Below, piece by piece: positions 7,445 through 15,192 of a DNA stretch of 32,464 nucleotides. Source of the stretch: Azospirillum isscasi (GTDB taxonomy: Bacteria > Pseudomonadota > Alphaproteobacteria > Azospirillales > Azospirillaceae); the NCBI RefSeq assembly GCF_030849505.1, contig NZ_JAUJFI010000056.1, positions 1-32,464 of the forward strand, written 5' to 3'. The position numbers and the translations under genes are program-made. The notes under the pieces are model-generated. The model did not search any database, was not told where the DNA came from, and was given only the letters and a program-made list of their open reading frames with translations. Positions within the stretch are counted from its first letter, which is position 1. Each line of letters starts with the position of its first letter.

Positions 7445-8767
7445 ATGACCGACCGCACCATGGAGTTCCTGAAGCAGGTGCGGGATCATCTACTCTACCT
7501 CAAACTGAAGCCGGGGGGAGTGCGCCTTCAGGCGAAGGGCATCGATCTGTCCAGGTTGCGGCTGAAGGGCTTCAACCTGCAAACCGCCGTCCTCACCCAG
7601 GGCAACTTTTCCGATGCCCAGTTGGAGGAGGTCAGCTTCGCCATGTCCGACCTGTTCGGGGCGAATTTCAGCCGGGCGAAGCTGGTGGGCTCCTCCTTCG
7701 CGCGGGCGGATCTGCGCGGGGCGAATTTCCAGAAGGCCAACCTGACCCGCACCGACTTCGAGGGCGCCGACCTGCGCCCCGGCCAGATCCTGGCCTACCG
7801 CACGGGCCGCGACGCCGACGAGGAGGAGGACCGGCTGCCGACCAACCTGAAGGGGGCGCGGATGGACGGCGTCAGCTTCAAGGGGGCCGACCTCAGCCAC
7901 GCCGAGCTGGCCAACCTGTCCATGACCGGCGGGGATTTCAGCAACGCCAACCTGTTCGCCGCCAATCTGGCCGGCGCCGACCTGACCGAGGCGAACTTCA
8001 CCGGGGCCAAGCTGAAGCGCGCGGTGCTGAACGGCGCCACCCTGACCCGCGCCATCCTGCGCAACGCCGACCTGCGCGAGGCGACCCTGCGCAACGTGGA
8101 CCTGACGGCGGCGGACACGCTGGGCGCCAACCTGAACGGCGCCGTCTACATGAAGAACGCCGACGCCCTGCCGATGCCGGTCCGCAGCGTGCTCGACGCG
8201 CACATCCTGTGGATCAACAGCGGCGGGCGGGCCGGGGTGCGGGCGGATTTCTCCGGCATGGAGCTGCGCGGGCTGGACCTGACCGCCTGCGACCTGTCCG
8301 GCGGGGTGTTCCGCAACGCCGACCTGGACGGGGCGCTGCTGTCCAACGCCTCGCTCTCGCTGGCCGATTTCGGCGGGGCCAGCCTGCGCCGGGCGCGGCT
8401 GGACCAGGCGGTGCTGACCGGGGCGAACCTGAGCGGGGCCGACCTCAGCGGGGCGGACGCCCACGGTGCCGACTTCGGCATGGTGGACCTGCGCAATCCG
8501 GACGGCACCCCGACCGGGCGGAGCTGGCCCGCCAACCTGATGGGCGCCACCTTGGCCGCCGCCGACCTGCGCGGCGCGCGGCTGACCGGGGCGAAGCTGG
8601 CCGGTGCCAGTTTTGCGATGGCCAACCTCGCCTCCGCCGACCTGCGCGGCTGCGACGACGCGGCGGCGGATCTGTCGAAGGCCAGCCTGACGGGCGCCCG
8701 CCGCGGCCCGCTGGAGACGCGCCCGCCGCGCGAGGGCGGCGGAGCGGGCGCGCTCATCTCCCTGTAA
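7445..8767 (+). CDS. Pentapeptide-repeat protein with two repeat blocks
   Basis: The 440-aa protein is almost wholly A(D/N)LXX-type pentapeptide repeats, which fold as a right-handed quadrilateral beta-helix. Block 1 covers roughly residues 35-235 and contains a 20-residue acidic insert (GRDADEEED) near 120. Block 2 covers about 270-425. They are separated by a helical linker (VRSVLDAHILWINSGGRAGVRADFSG) whose H-x-x-W-x-x-S-G-G pattern I recognise from other alphaproteobacterial pentapeptide proteins. ATG 7445 is chosen because the preceding frame has no family character; the ribosome site is weak (CGGAA) and ATG 7460 is possible. There is no signal peptide. Function is unknown; some family members mimic DNA and protect gyrase, but nothing here shows that. 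Confidence 0.85.
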   Translation: MTDRTMEFLKQVRDHLLYLKLKPGGVRLQAKGIDLSRLRLKGFNLQTAVLTQGNFSDAQLEEVSFAMSDLFGANFSRAKLVGSSFARADLRGANFQKANLTRTDFEGADLRPGQILAYRTGRDADEEEDRLPTNLKGARMDGVSFKGADLSHAELANLSMTGGDFSNANLFAANLAGADLTEANFTGAKLKRAVLNGATLTRAILRNADLREATLRNVDLTAADTLGANLNGAVYMKNADALPMPVRSVLDAHILWINSGGRAGVRADFSGMELRGLDLTACDLSGGVFRNADLDGALLSNASLSLADFGGASLRRARLDQAVLTGANLSGADLSGADAHGADFGMVDLRNPDGTPTGRSWPANLMGATLAAADLRGARLTGAKLAGASFAMANLASADLRGCDDAAADLSKASLTGARRGPLETRPPREGGGAGALISL

Positions 8768-8771
8768 CGTC

Positions 8772-9884
8772 TTACGCCCAGGCGGCGAGCACCGCGGCGG
8801 CGGTGGATTCGCGCAAGGGAGCCCGCTCGGGCGGGGCGCCGCCATCGACGCGCAGGCCCATCAGGGTCTCCACCAGCGGCTCCGGCCCCGGCGTGACGCG
8901 GATCTGGCCGCGGGCGGCGATGTGCGGGTGGTCCGGCATCTCCGCCAGCGTCGGCAACGCCTCGAAACAGCAGTCCACGGGGTCGAGCAGCGCTTTCCAG
9001 TCGGCAAGGCTGCGGCTGGCGAACAGGGCGGCCAGTTCCCCGGTCAGGGCGGTCTGCGGCAGCGGGTCGGCCTGCCGGGCGATCCAGTCGGGGCGCCCCA
9101 CCGCCTCGCAGAAGCCCTGCCAGAACTTGGCCTCCAGCGCCGACAGGGTGGCGAAGCGCCCGTCCGCGGTGCGGTAGATGCGGTAGCAGGCGGCCCCGCC
9201 GGACAGCAGCGCCTCGCCGCGGGCCGGGACCTGTCCCCGCGCGTCGGCGGTCAGGTTGAAGCCCTGCCAGCCCAGCACCGTCTCCATGATCGACAGGTCG
9301 AGGAAGCAGCCCTCGCCGCTGCGCTGGCGCCCGAACAGGGCGGCGACCACCGCCAGCGCCGTCTGGTGGGCCGAGGCGAAGTCGGCGACCGGCGGATGGC
9401 TGATCGAGGGGCGGTCGGGCGTGCCCGAGGAGTCCAGCCCGCCGCCGACCGCCATGTAATTCAGGTCGTGCCCGGCCCGCCGGGCGTAGGGGCCGCCGCT
9501 GCCCCAGCCGGACAGGCTGGCGTGGACCAGCCGCGGGTTCAGCGCGCGCAGCCGGGCGTGACCCAGCCCCAGCTTGTCCAGCACGCCGGGGCGGTAGCTT
9601 TCCACCAGCGCGTCGGCCCCGGCGATCAGCCGTTCGAAGGCGCCGCGGTCATCCTCGTCCTTCAGGTTCAGGCGGACGACGGTCTTGCCGGCGTTCAGCA
9701 GCTTGTAGGCGGCGGTCATGCCGTCCGCGTCGGTGGGGCCCAGCCGGCGCAGCGGGTCGCCGTCCGGCGGTTCGACCTTCACCACCTCCGCGCCAAGGTC
9801 GGCCAGCATCTGGGCGGCGTAGGGACCCGGCAGATACTGGCCGAGGTCGATGACGCGCAGTCCGGTCAGGAAGGGCAGGGGCAT
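8772..9884 (-). CDS. CaiB/BaiF family (class III) CoA-transferase
   Basis: The 370-aa protein has the family III acyl-CoA transferase/racemase signature: N-terminal LTGLRVIDLGQYLPGPYAAQMLADLGAEVVKVEPP-type start (CoA-binding Rossmann half), SYRPGVLDKLGLG near residue 97, and D168 in the HPPVADFASAHQ segment at the position of the catalytic aspartate that forms the acyl-anhydride intermediate. Members move CoA between carboxylic acids or racemise alpha-methylacyl-CoA. The substrate cannot be read from the sequence, though alpha-methylacyl-CoA racemase-like is a fair guess. GAGGAA 8 nt before the start supports it. No metabolic partner gene is adjacent. Confidence 0.88.
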   Translation of the reverse strand: MPLPFLTGLRVIDLGQYLPGPYAAQMLADLGAEVVKVEPPDGDPLRRLGPTDADGMTAAYKLLNAGKTVVRLNLKDEDDRGAFERLIAGADALVESYRPGVLDKLGLGHARLRALNPRLVHASLSGWGSGGPYARRAGHDLNYMAVGGGLDSSGTPDRPSISHPPVADFASAHQTALAVVAALFGRQRSGEGCFLDLSIMETVLGWQGFNLTADARGQVPARGEALLSGGAACYRIYRTADGRFATLSALEAKFWQGFCEAVGRPDWIARQADPLPQTALTGELAALFASRSLADWKALLDPVDCCFEALPTLAEMPDHPHIAARGQIRVTPGPEPLVETLMGLRVDGGAPPERAPLRESTAAAVLAAWA

Positions 9885-10032
9885 GGTGCGTTTCCTCGGC
9901 GCTTTTCGTTGTGAACGGTTGTCCGTCGCTTCTGCGGATTGTCCGCGATGCGGTGCTGGGAATGCAACCGTCCGCCCTTCACGTTTGTGCCGTCCCGCCC
10001 GTCGATATCAGACCGATGGTAAGGAGGAAAAC

Positions 10033-10224
10033 ATGTTCACGGGCAAGGCTCCCAAATACAAGGTCTACAGGGATCACCGCAACGAATGGCGATGGACCTT
10101 CTACGCGGCCAACGGCGAGGTCATCGCCGTCAGCAGCGAGGGTTACAAGGCCGAGCGCGACTGCCTGCACGGCATCACCCTGATGAAGACGTCCGCGGAC
10201 GCCACCGTGCTGGTCGAGGAATGA
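10033..10224 (+). CDS. DUF1508 (YegP-type) small protein
   Basis: This 63-aa protein consists of one DUF1508 repeat: YKVYRDHRNEWRWTFYAANGEVIAVSSEGY, then a cysteine-containing helix (AERDCLHGITLMKTSA) and a terminal strand. E. coli YegP carries two such repeats; single-repeat forms are common. The family has no established biochemical role. A perfect AAGGAGG 5 nt before ATG 10033 (10021-10027) fixes the start although the frame is open upstream. A strong terminator follows, so it is probably a single-gene, well-translated unit. Confidence 0.85.
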   Translation: MFTGKAPKYKVYRDHRNEWRWTFYAANGEVIAVSSEGYKAERDCLHGITLMKTSADATVLVEE

Positions 10225-10292
10225 CGGTCCGCCACCGCCCGGAATGAGTGGCCCGGAATGAGCGGCCCAAGAAAGAGCGGCCCAAAAGGAAA

Positions 10293-10315
10293 GGGGGCCT
10301 TGCGGCCCCCTTTTT
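10293..10315. terminator. Intrinsic terminator between DUF1508 gene and clpA
   Basis: GGGGGCC (10293-10299) pairs with GGCCCCC (10304-10310) around a TTGC loop, followed by T5. The left flank is A-rich, so it can also serve clpA on the minus strand. Before it, 10244-10285 contains three imperfect copies of an AGCGGCCC-type unit. Confidence 0.85.
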
Positions 10316-10336
10316 CACACTCCGTGCGGACCGGCG

Positions 10337-12661
10337 TCATTCCGCCAGTTCGTGCACGACCTCGTCCTCGTCCTCGTCGCCGGAGCGCCGCTTGCGCGCC
10401 CCCTCGGTGTAGTCGAAGGCCGGCTTGTCGTCCTTCACGGTCACCTTGACCAGACCGCCCTTGGCGAGCTTGCCGAACAGCAGCTCCTCGGCGAGCGGCT
10501 TCTTCAGATGCTCCTGGATCACGCGGCCCAGCGGACGCGCGCCGTAGAGCGGGTCGTAACCCTTCCGGCCCAGCCAGTCGCGGGCCAGATCGTCCAGCTC
10601 GATCGTGACGCCGCGGTCTTCGAGCTGCGCTTCCATCTGCATGATGAACTTGTCCACCACGCGGTTGATGACCTCCCGGGTCAGCGGCGCGAAGGGGATG
10701 ATCGCATCCAGACGGTTGCGGAACTCCGGCGTGAACAGCTTCTCCACCGCTTCCATGTCCTCGCCGACCCGGCGCTCGCGCTCGAAGCCAATGGCCGGCT
10801 TGGCCATGTCCGCAGCACCCGCGTTGGAGGTCATGATGAGGATGACGTTGCGGAAGTCCACCGTCTTGCCGTTGTGGTCCGTCAGCTTGCCGTGATCCAT
10901 GATCTGCAACAGGATGTTGAACAGATCCGGATGGGCCTTCTCGATCTCGTCGAGCAGCAGCACGCAGTGCGGATGCTGGTCGATGGCGTCGGTCAGCAGG
11001 CCGCCCTGGTCGAACCCGACATAGCCCGGAGGGGCGCCGATCAGGCGGGAGACGGTGTGCCGCTCCATATACTCCGACATGTCGAAGCGGGTCAGCTCGA
11101 TGCCCAGCGTGAGGGAGAGCTGGCGGGCCACCTCGGTCTTGCCCACACCGGTCGGGCCGGTGAACAGGTAGTTGCCGATCGGCTTCTCCGGCTCGCGCAG
11201 GCCGGCGCGGGCCAGCTTGATCGCGGAGACCAGCGCGTCGATGGCCTTGTCCTGGCCGAAGACCATGGTCTTCAGGTCGCGCTCCAGGTTGAGGAGCGTC
11301 TCCTTGTCGTCGCGGCTGACCGACTTCGGCGGGATGCGGGCGATCTTGGCGACCACCGCCTCCACGTCCTTGACGGAGATCTTCTTCTTCCGCTTGTTCT
11401 CCGGCAGCAGCATCTGCGCGGCCCCGACCTCGTCGATGATGTCGATGGCCTTGTCCGGCAGCTTGCGGTCGCCGATGTACTTCGCGGACAGCTCCACCGC
11501 CGAACGGATGGCGTCGTTGGTGTAGCTCACCCGGTGATGCTTTTCGTAGTAGGTCTTGATCCCCTGGAGGATCTTGATCGCATCCTCGACCGTCGGCTCG
11601 TTGACGTCGATCTTCTGGAAGCGCCGGACGAGCGCCCGGTCCTTCTCGAAATAGTTCCGGTATTCCTTGTAGGTCGTCGAACCGATGCACCGCAGCGAGC
11701 CGGAGGCGAGGGCCGGCTTCAGCAGGTTCGACGCGTCCATCGCACCGCCCGAGGTCGCACCGGCCCCGATGACCGTGTGGATCTCGTCGATGAAAAGGAC
11801 CGCACCTTCCGTGGCCTCCAGTTCGGAGACGACGGCCTTCAGGCGCTCTTCGAAGTCGCCGCGGTACCGCGTACCGGCGAGCAGGGAGCCCATGTCGAGC
11901 GCGAAGATGGTGGCGCCCTTCAGCACCTCCGGGACCTCGCCATGGACGATGCGGCGGGCCAGCCCCTCGGCGATGGCGGTCTTGCCGACACCGGGGTCGC
12001 CGACGTACAGCGGGTTGTTCTTCGACCGCCGGCACAGGATCTGGATGGTCCGTTCGACCTCCTGCTCCCGGCCGATCAGCGGATCGATCTTCCCGCTGGC
12101 CGCTTTCTTGTTCAGGTTGACGCAATAAGCCTCAAGGGCTTCGCTGCCTTTCTTCACGACCTTCTCCGCCGCCGCGTCCTCGTCGGCACCGGTGACCCGC
12201 TTGGTTTCGGAGCGGCCCGGAGCCTTCGCGATTCCGTGAGAGATGTAGTTCACCGCGTCGAAACGGGTCATCTCCTGCTCCTGCAGGAAATAGACCGCGT
12301 GGCTTTCGCGTTCAGAGAACAGGGCGACGAGCACATTTGCTCCCGTCACCTCTTCACGCCCCGACGACTGGACGTGGATGGCCGCGCGTTGCAGCACCCG
12401 TTGGAAGCCAGCCGTCGGCTTCGCATCATCGGGCCTGTTCGTGATCAGGTTCGCAAGCTCGTTGTCGAGGTAATCCGACAGTTCGGCGCGCAGGCGGTCC
12501 AGATCGACCCCGCAAGCGCGCAAGACGGCCATGGCATCGGCGTCCTCGGTCAATGCGAGCAACAAGTGTTCGAGCGTCGCGTATTCGTGCCTGCGCTCGT
12601 TCGCATGGGCCAGGGCTCGGTGCAGCGTCTGTTCCAGGTTACGCGACAGCATCTGTGGCAT
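10337..12661 (-). CDS. clpA: ATP-dependent Clp protease ATP-binding subunit ClpA
   Basis: This 774-aa AAA+ unfoldase feeds substrates to the ClpP peptidase. Domains in order: a double Clp-N repeat (residues ~1-145) that docks ClpS; AAA-1 with Walker A GDPGVGKT (221-228) and Walker B LFIDEI (D292/E293); AAA-2 with Walker A GPTGVGKT (502-509), pore motif GAPPGYVG and Walker B LLLDEI (D571/E572). An IGF tripeptide at 624-626 is the expected ClpP-contact loop. There is no long coiled-coil M-domain, so this is ClpA, not ClpB. ATG 12661 overlaps the clpS stop as TAATG, which fixes the start and indicates translational coupling; an internal ATG at 12652 is the alternative. clpP is not in the window. 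Confidence 0.96.
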   Translation of the reverse strand: MPQMLSRNLEQTLHRALAHANERRHEYATLEHLLLALTEDADAMAVLRACGVDLDRLRAELSDYLDNELANLITNRPDDAKPTAGFQRVLQRAAIHVQSSGREEVTGANVLVALFSERESHAVYFLQEQEMTRFDAVNYISHGIAKAPGRSETKRVTGADEDAAAEKVVKKGSEALEAYCVNLNKKAASGKIDPLIGREQEVERTIQILCRRSKNNPLYVGDPGVGKTAIAEGLARRIVHGEVPEVLKGATIFALDMGSLLAGTRYRGDFEERLKAVVSELEATEGAVLFIDEIHTVIGAGATSGGAMDASNLLKPALASGSLRCIGSTTYKEYRNYFEKDRALVRRFQKIDVNEPTVEDAIKILQGIKTYYEKHHRVSYTNDAIRSAVELSAKYIGDRKLPDKAIDIIDEVGAAQMLLPENKRKKKISVKDVEAVVAKIARIPPKSVSRDDKETLLNLERDLKTMVFGQDKAIDALVSAIKLARAGLREPEKPIGNYLFTGPTGVGKTEVARQLSLTLGIELTRFDMSEYMERHTVSRLIGAPPGYVGFDQGGLLTDAIDQHPHCVLLLDEIEKAHPDLFNILLQIMDHGKLTDHNGKTVDFRNVILIMTSNAGAADMAKPAIGFERERRVGEDMEAVEKLFTPEFRNRLDAIIPFAPLTREVINRVVDKFIMQMEAQLEDRGVTIELDDLARDWLGRKGYDPLYGARPLGRVIQEHLKKPLAEELLFGKLAKGGLVKVTVKDDKPAFDYTEGARKRRSGDEDEDEVVHELAE

Positions 12662-12987
12662 TAATCCTTTTCTAGCGTACATTGCAGCGGATGCTGGTGC
12701 TGGCGCGCAAAATCCATCACCTGCGTGACTTTCGTCTCCGCCACCTCGTAGGTGAACACGCCGCACAAGCCCACACCCCGCCGGTGCACATGCAGCATGA
12801 TCCGTGTCGCCTCCTCGCGCGACTTGGCAAAGAAGCGCTCCAAGACATGAACGACGAATTCCATAGGTGTGTAGTCGTCGTTCAACATCAAGACCTTATA
12901 CATCGAGGGCTTTTTAGTCTTAGGCTTGGTTTTTATGACCACGCCCGTGGTGGTGCCCTCGTCGCCGTGCTTGTCGTTTTCGGCCAT
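12661..12987 (-). CDS. clpS: ClpS, adaptor of the ClpAP protease
   Basis: The 108-aa protein has a flexible N-terminal tail (~30 residues) and the ClpS core: [20 protein letters not shown], which includes the N-degron pocket residues, followed by the helix [14 protein letters not shown] with the conserved histidine, and [15 protein letters not shown]. ClpS binds proteins with destabilising N-terminal residues (Leu, Phe, Tyr, Trp) and hands them to the ClpA N-domain. It is the first gene of the clpS-clpA operon, the usual proteobacterial arrangement, with its stop codon overlapping the clpA start by one nucleotide. Confidence 0.96.
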   Translation of the reverse strand: MAENDKHGDEGTTTGVVIKTKPKTKKPSMYKVLMLNDDYTPMEFVVHVLERFFAKSREEATRIMLHVHRRGVGLCGVFTYEVAETKVTQVMDFARQHQHPLQCTLEKD

Positions 12988-13440
12988 GGTCTCAACAGGT
13001 CAGCATCGCGATGTACGTCGCATGAATGATATGAGAACTCCGGGCGCGGTGGGAAGGGGCCGTTTTCGGTGAGTCCCCATTTGGGAGAGGCCCATTCGGA
13101 ACGGAACCGGCCCGGCTACCCCGGAATTGGTGGTGTTTTCGCGCGTCGCGGCAGAACTGCCGCACCGCCGTGCCAAAAATGGCACGGCCCGCAGCCGGAG
13201 CCCACTGCCGCGGACGATGCGCCGGCCCGAAAACAAACAAGCCCGGCGGTCTGGACCGCCGGGCTTTTCCGGAGCTTCACAATGCCGTGAGGCGGCAGGA
13301 TCTAAAGCGGTACCGCCTCGCGCAGTCCGCACCCCCGGACGGTAGCGTCCCGGGGGCGGCGGACTCGGGAGCCGCCCCGGCCCCGCGGCCGGGTGTTTGG
13401 GATTGCTGGCTCCGGGACATTTTGTCTCAGGCGGCGGTCT
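12988..13440. other. Intergenic region between phasin 1 and clpS
   Basis: This 453-bp stretch has no convincing gene on either strand. It contains a hairpin CCGTGCC-N6-GGCACGG (13168-13187), the terminator at 13233-13266, GC-rich inverted repeats at about 13350-13395 and, nearest clpS, the presumed clpS promoter (TATCAT on the minus strand near 13030, with no clear -35 element). Confidence 0.5.
13233..13266 (-). terminator. Intrinsic terminator downstream of phasin 1
   Basis: A 10-bp perfect stem (GCCCGGCGGT at 13241-13250, ACCGCCGGGC at 13255-13264) with a CTGG loop is followed on the minus strand by a T-rich tract (complement of 13231-13240). T4 also follows on the plus strand. It separates the phasin transcript from clpS. 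Confidence 0.75.
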
Positions 13441-13926
13441 TTAGGCGGCCTTCGCCACGACCGGCTTGGACAGGGCCTCGACCGTGACCTGGAGGCGGTC
13501 GTTGATCGGCGCGAAGGCGTCCTTGGCGGTCTTCAGCGACAGTTCCTGCAGCTTGGCGCTCTCCTTGACGAAGGTCTCGAAGCTCGCCTTGGCGAAGCTG
13601 CTCTGCAGCTCGACCAGCTCCTGGACGGTCTTGACGGCCAGCAGGGCCTTGCCGGTGGCGGCGCTCTTCTCCAGCGAGGACTGGGTGTAGAAGGCGACCT
13701 GCTTGCCGGCTTCCTCGGCGCCCTTGGCGACGATGGTGCCCGACTTCACGACGGCGTCGACATTGCCCTTGGTCAGGGCGGTCAGCTCGTCGAAGCCCTT
13801 CAGGATCTGGGCGGAGGCCTTCTCGAACTGCTCCTGCTGGGCCTTGACCAGGCCGTCCACGTTCTGCTTGGCGGCGGACACGGCGTCTTCGAAGGTCTTG
13901 GTGGCGGCGGCGAACTTGTCGGTCAT
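13441..13926 (-). CDS. Phasin family protein 1
   Basis: This 161-aa protein is amphipathic, alpha-helical, Ala/Lys/Glu-rich and Cys-free, with the phasin pattern (TFEDAVSAAKQNVDGLVKAQQEQFEKAS, then NVDAVVKSGTIVAKGAEEAGKQV, then VKTVQELVELQSSFAKASFETFVKESAKLQELS). Phasins coat polyhydroxyalkanoate granules and control their number and size. The start at 13926 has GAGGAG 8 nt upstream; the open frame continues through the promoter and operator to 14049 and is not coding there. Its promoter and operators match those of phasin 2, immediately upstream. A hairpin separates the two genes, so each likely has its own transcript. Confidence 0.88.
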   Translation of the reverse strand: MTDKFAAATKTFEDAVSAAKQNVDGLVKAQQEQFEKASAQILKGFDELTALTKGNVDAVVKSGTIVAKGAEEAGKQVAFYTQSSLEKSAATGKALLAVKTVQELVELQSSFAKASFETFVKESAKLQELSLKTAKDAFAPINDRLQVTVEALSKPVVAKAA

Positions 13927-14032
13927 GGAACGGCTCCTCGAATCTTGTCGGGTTGACCCGCGCCGGACCCACCGATTGGCGACCGCGCGGACAGTTCGGT
14001 CGGGCGACCCCGTGGTTTCGGGCATCGGACCG

Positions 14033-14049
14033 ATGTTGCAGTGCAACAT
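14033..14049. promoter_or_regulatory. Proximal operator of phasin 1, TGC-N3-GCA palindrome
   Basis: ATGTTGCA-G-TGCAACAT is a perfect 17-bp palindrome overlapping the predicted transcription start of phasin 1. Its core, TTGC-N3-GCAA, resembles the CTGC-N3-GCAG sites known for the PHB-responsive repressor PhaR in alphaproteobacteria. Confidence 0.65.
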
Positions 14050-14054
14050 GACTA

Positions 14055-14083
14055 AACTTAGTGCAGGCCCTGGCGCCTGTCAA
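14055..14083 (-). promoter_or_regulatory. Sigma70-type promoter of phasin 1
   Basis: On the minus strand TTGACA (14083-14078), a 17-nt spacer and TAAGTT (14060-14055). The -35 element is perfect. It lies between the two TGC-N3-GCA palindromes. Confidence 0.6.
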
Positions 14084-14084
14084 C

Positions 14085-14111
14085 GGGTTTTTGTGCGGTG
14101 CACAAAAACCC
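14085..14111. promoter_or_regulatory. Distal operator of phasin 1, long inverted repeat
   Basis: GGGTTTTTGTGC-GGT-GCACAAAAACCC is a perfect 12-bp inverted repeat with a 3-nt centre directly upstream of the -35 box. Its centre TTGTGC-N3-GCACAA is shared with the distal site of phasin 2. A role as phasin 2 terminator is less likely, because the hairpin at 14140-14173 is nearer that gene. Confidence 0.6.
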
Positions 14112-14139
14112 TGGCGCGTCCTTTCGGGCCCTTGCGCCA

Positions 14140-14173
14140 TGAAGCCCGGCCGTCGCGGAACGGCCGGGCTTCA
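14140..14173 (-). terminator. Hairpin terminator after phasin 2
   Basis: A 14-bp perfect stem (14140-14153 with 14160-14173) and a 6-nt loop start 21 nt past the phasin 2 stop. It lacks a U run, so termination may be partial or Rho-aided. Confidence 0.6.
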
Positions 14174-14194
14174 TGGTCGGACCCGGGTGCCGCG

Positions 14195-14752
14195 TCAGGC
14201 GGCCAGCGGCTTGGACAGGGTGCTGACGGTGACGGTCACGCGGTCCTTCAGCGGGGTCAGGGCCGCGGTGGCGACGCGGGTGCCGATGCCCTGGAGACGG
14301 GAGGATTGCGCGACGAAGGAGTCGAAGCTGGCCTTCACGTGCGCGCTCTGGAGATCGACGATCTCCTTCAGCGACGTGGCGGTCAGCAGGGCCTTGCCGG
14401 TGGTGACCGACTGGTCGAAGGACGCCTGGGCGTAGGCGGTCACCTCGCGGGTCAGCTCCTCCGCGCCCTGGGTGGCGATGCTGCCGCTCTCGATCAGGGC
14501 TTCCACGTTGGCCTTGTTCAGGGCCTGGAGTTCGGCGGAGAGCTTCAGAAGCTGGGCCGACAGCTTCTCGACCTGCTCCTTGGTGGCGGAGGCCGTCTGC
14601 TCGAAGGTCTTCGCGGCCTGCTCCTGGCCGGCCTTGACGAAGCCCTCGACCTGCTCCTTGGCCTGGGTGGCGGCCTGGGCGGCGGCGGCCTGGATGGCGG
14701 TGCTCTCGAACGCCTGGGTGGGGGCGGGCTTGGCCTTCGTCACGGTCGTCAT
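14195..14752 (-). CDS. Phasin family protein 2
   Basis: The 185-aa product is a second granule-coat phasin. It shares the block pattern of its neighbour (EQVEGFVKAGQEQAAKTFEQTAS, NKANVEALIESGSIATQGAEELTREV, SLKEIVDLQSAHVKASFDSFVAQSSRLQ) but has an Ala/Gln-rich N-terminal extension, so it looks like an old duplication. The start at 14752 has GGAAGG ~10 nt upstream; an in-frame ATG at 14776 lacks a ribosome site. The C-terminus (TVSTLSKPLAA) resembles that of phasin 1 (TVEALSKPVVAKAA), a short tail seen in many alphaproteobacterial phasins. Confidence 0.88.
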   Translation of the reverse strand: MTTVTKAKPAPTQAFESTAIQAAAAQAATQAKEQVEGFVKAGQEQAAKTFEQTASATKEQVEKLSAQLLKLSAELQALNKANVEALIESGSIATQGAEELTREVTAYAQASFDQSVTTGKALLTATSLKEIVDLQSAHVKASFDSFVAQSSRLQGIGTRVATAALTPLKDRVTVTVSTLSKPLAA

Positions 14753-14877
14753 GCCTTGCGTTCCTTCCTTCTTCATCGAAGCCCGGGGCGCGCAAACCCG
14801 GAACGGCGGACCGTCCGCCTGCGGGGCGCTGGCCGGCTGCGTTGGGGGGGTGGCCCGAATGGGTCCGGACCGAAAGA

Positions 14878-14892
14878 TGCTGCAGTGCAGCA
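14878..14892. promoter_or_regulatory. Proximal operator of phasin 2, TGC-N3-GCA palindrome
   Basis: TGCTGCA-G-TGCAGCA is a perfect 15-bp palindrome at the predicted start of transcription. It contains an exact CTGC-N3-GCAG core, the form reported for PhaR. Confidence 0.7.
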
Positions 14893-14898
14893 ATGGCT

Positions 14899-14927
14899 AA
14901 GTTATGGACAATGATCCGTTGAGTCAA
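14899..14927 (-). promoter_or_regulatory. Sigma70-type promoter of phasin 2
   Basis: On the minus strand TTGACT (14927-14922), a 17-nt spacer and TAACTT (14904-14899). Its arrangement is nearly identical to the phasin 1 promoter. Confidence 0.6.
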
Positions 14928-14936
14928 CAAAGAATC

Positions 14937-14951
14937 TTGTGCATCGCACAA
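14937..14951. promoter_or_regulatory. Distal operator of phasin 2
   Basis: TTGTGC-ATC-GCACAA is a perfect 6-bp inverted repeat with a 3-nt centre, 59 bp centre to centre from the proximal site. The corresponding distance at phasin 1 is 57 bp. Confidence 0.6.
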
Positions 14952-15192
14952 TATATCAGTTGAGCCCGAGCCTTCTTGCCTGCCGGCTCTTTGCTTGCCG
15001 TTACGGCGCAAGCATCGCCGTTCCGCGCCGTGGGAAACCGATCCACTTCGGCTGGACTGGGCACAGCCTTTACGAAAGCTTTACCGCCGGTCGTGCCCAA
15101 TCCTACCCTGCCCGCCGAAGGGACGCGCTTCGGCCAAAGGTCAGACCAACCGCGGCGGAATGTCGCAGCTTTCAGTTCGGGAATGCCTTTTC

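Larger units (their letters stand above)
14753..15192. other. Divergent intergenic region, phasin 2 / Anbu
   Basis: This 440-bp spacer contains the phasin 2 leader, promoter and both operators on its left. The part nearest the Anbu gene (14952-15192) contains no recognisable gene. The Anbu reading frame is open from 14995, but that part has no family character. Confidence 0.6.

Noticed and set aside
8772..9884. CoA-transferase as part of a pathway with neighbouring genes
   Set aside because: Neighbours on both sides are unrelated and on the opposite strand, so I assign no pathway.
10244..10290. Three imperfect copies of an AGCGGCCC unit before the clpA terminator as a protein-binding array
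   Set aside because: Copies are short, diverged and GC-biased; they more likely reflect low complexity next to the terminator.
10352..12664. 770-codon plus-strand frame across clpA
   Set aside because: It is the antisense shadow of clpA, whose Walker motifs are intact on the minus strand.
13168..13187. TGGCAC in the hairpin upstream of clpS as an RpoN promoter
   Set aside because: No -12 GC element occurs at the required distance on either strand; the motif is simply one arm of the hairpin.
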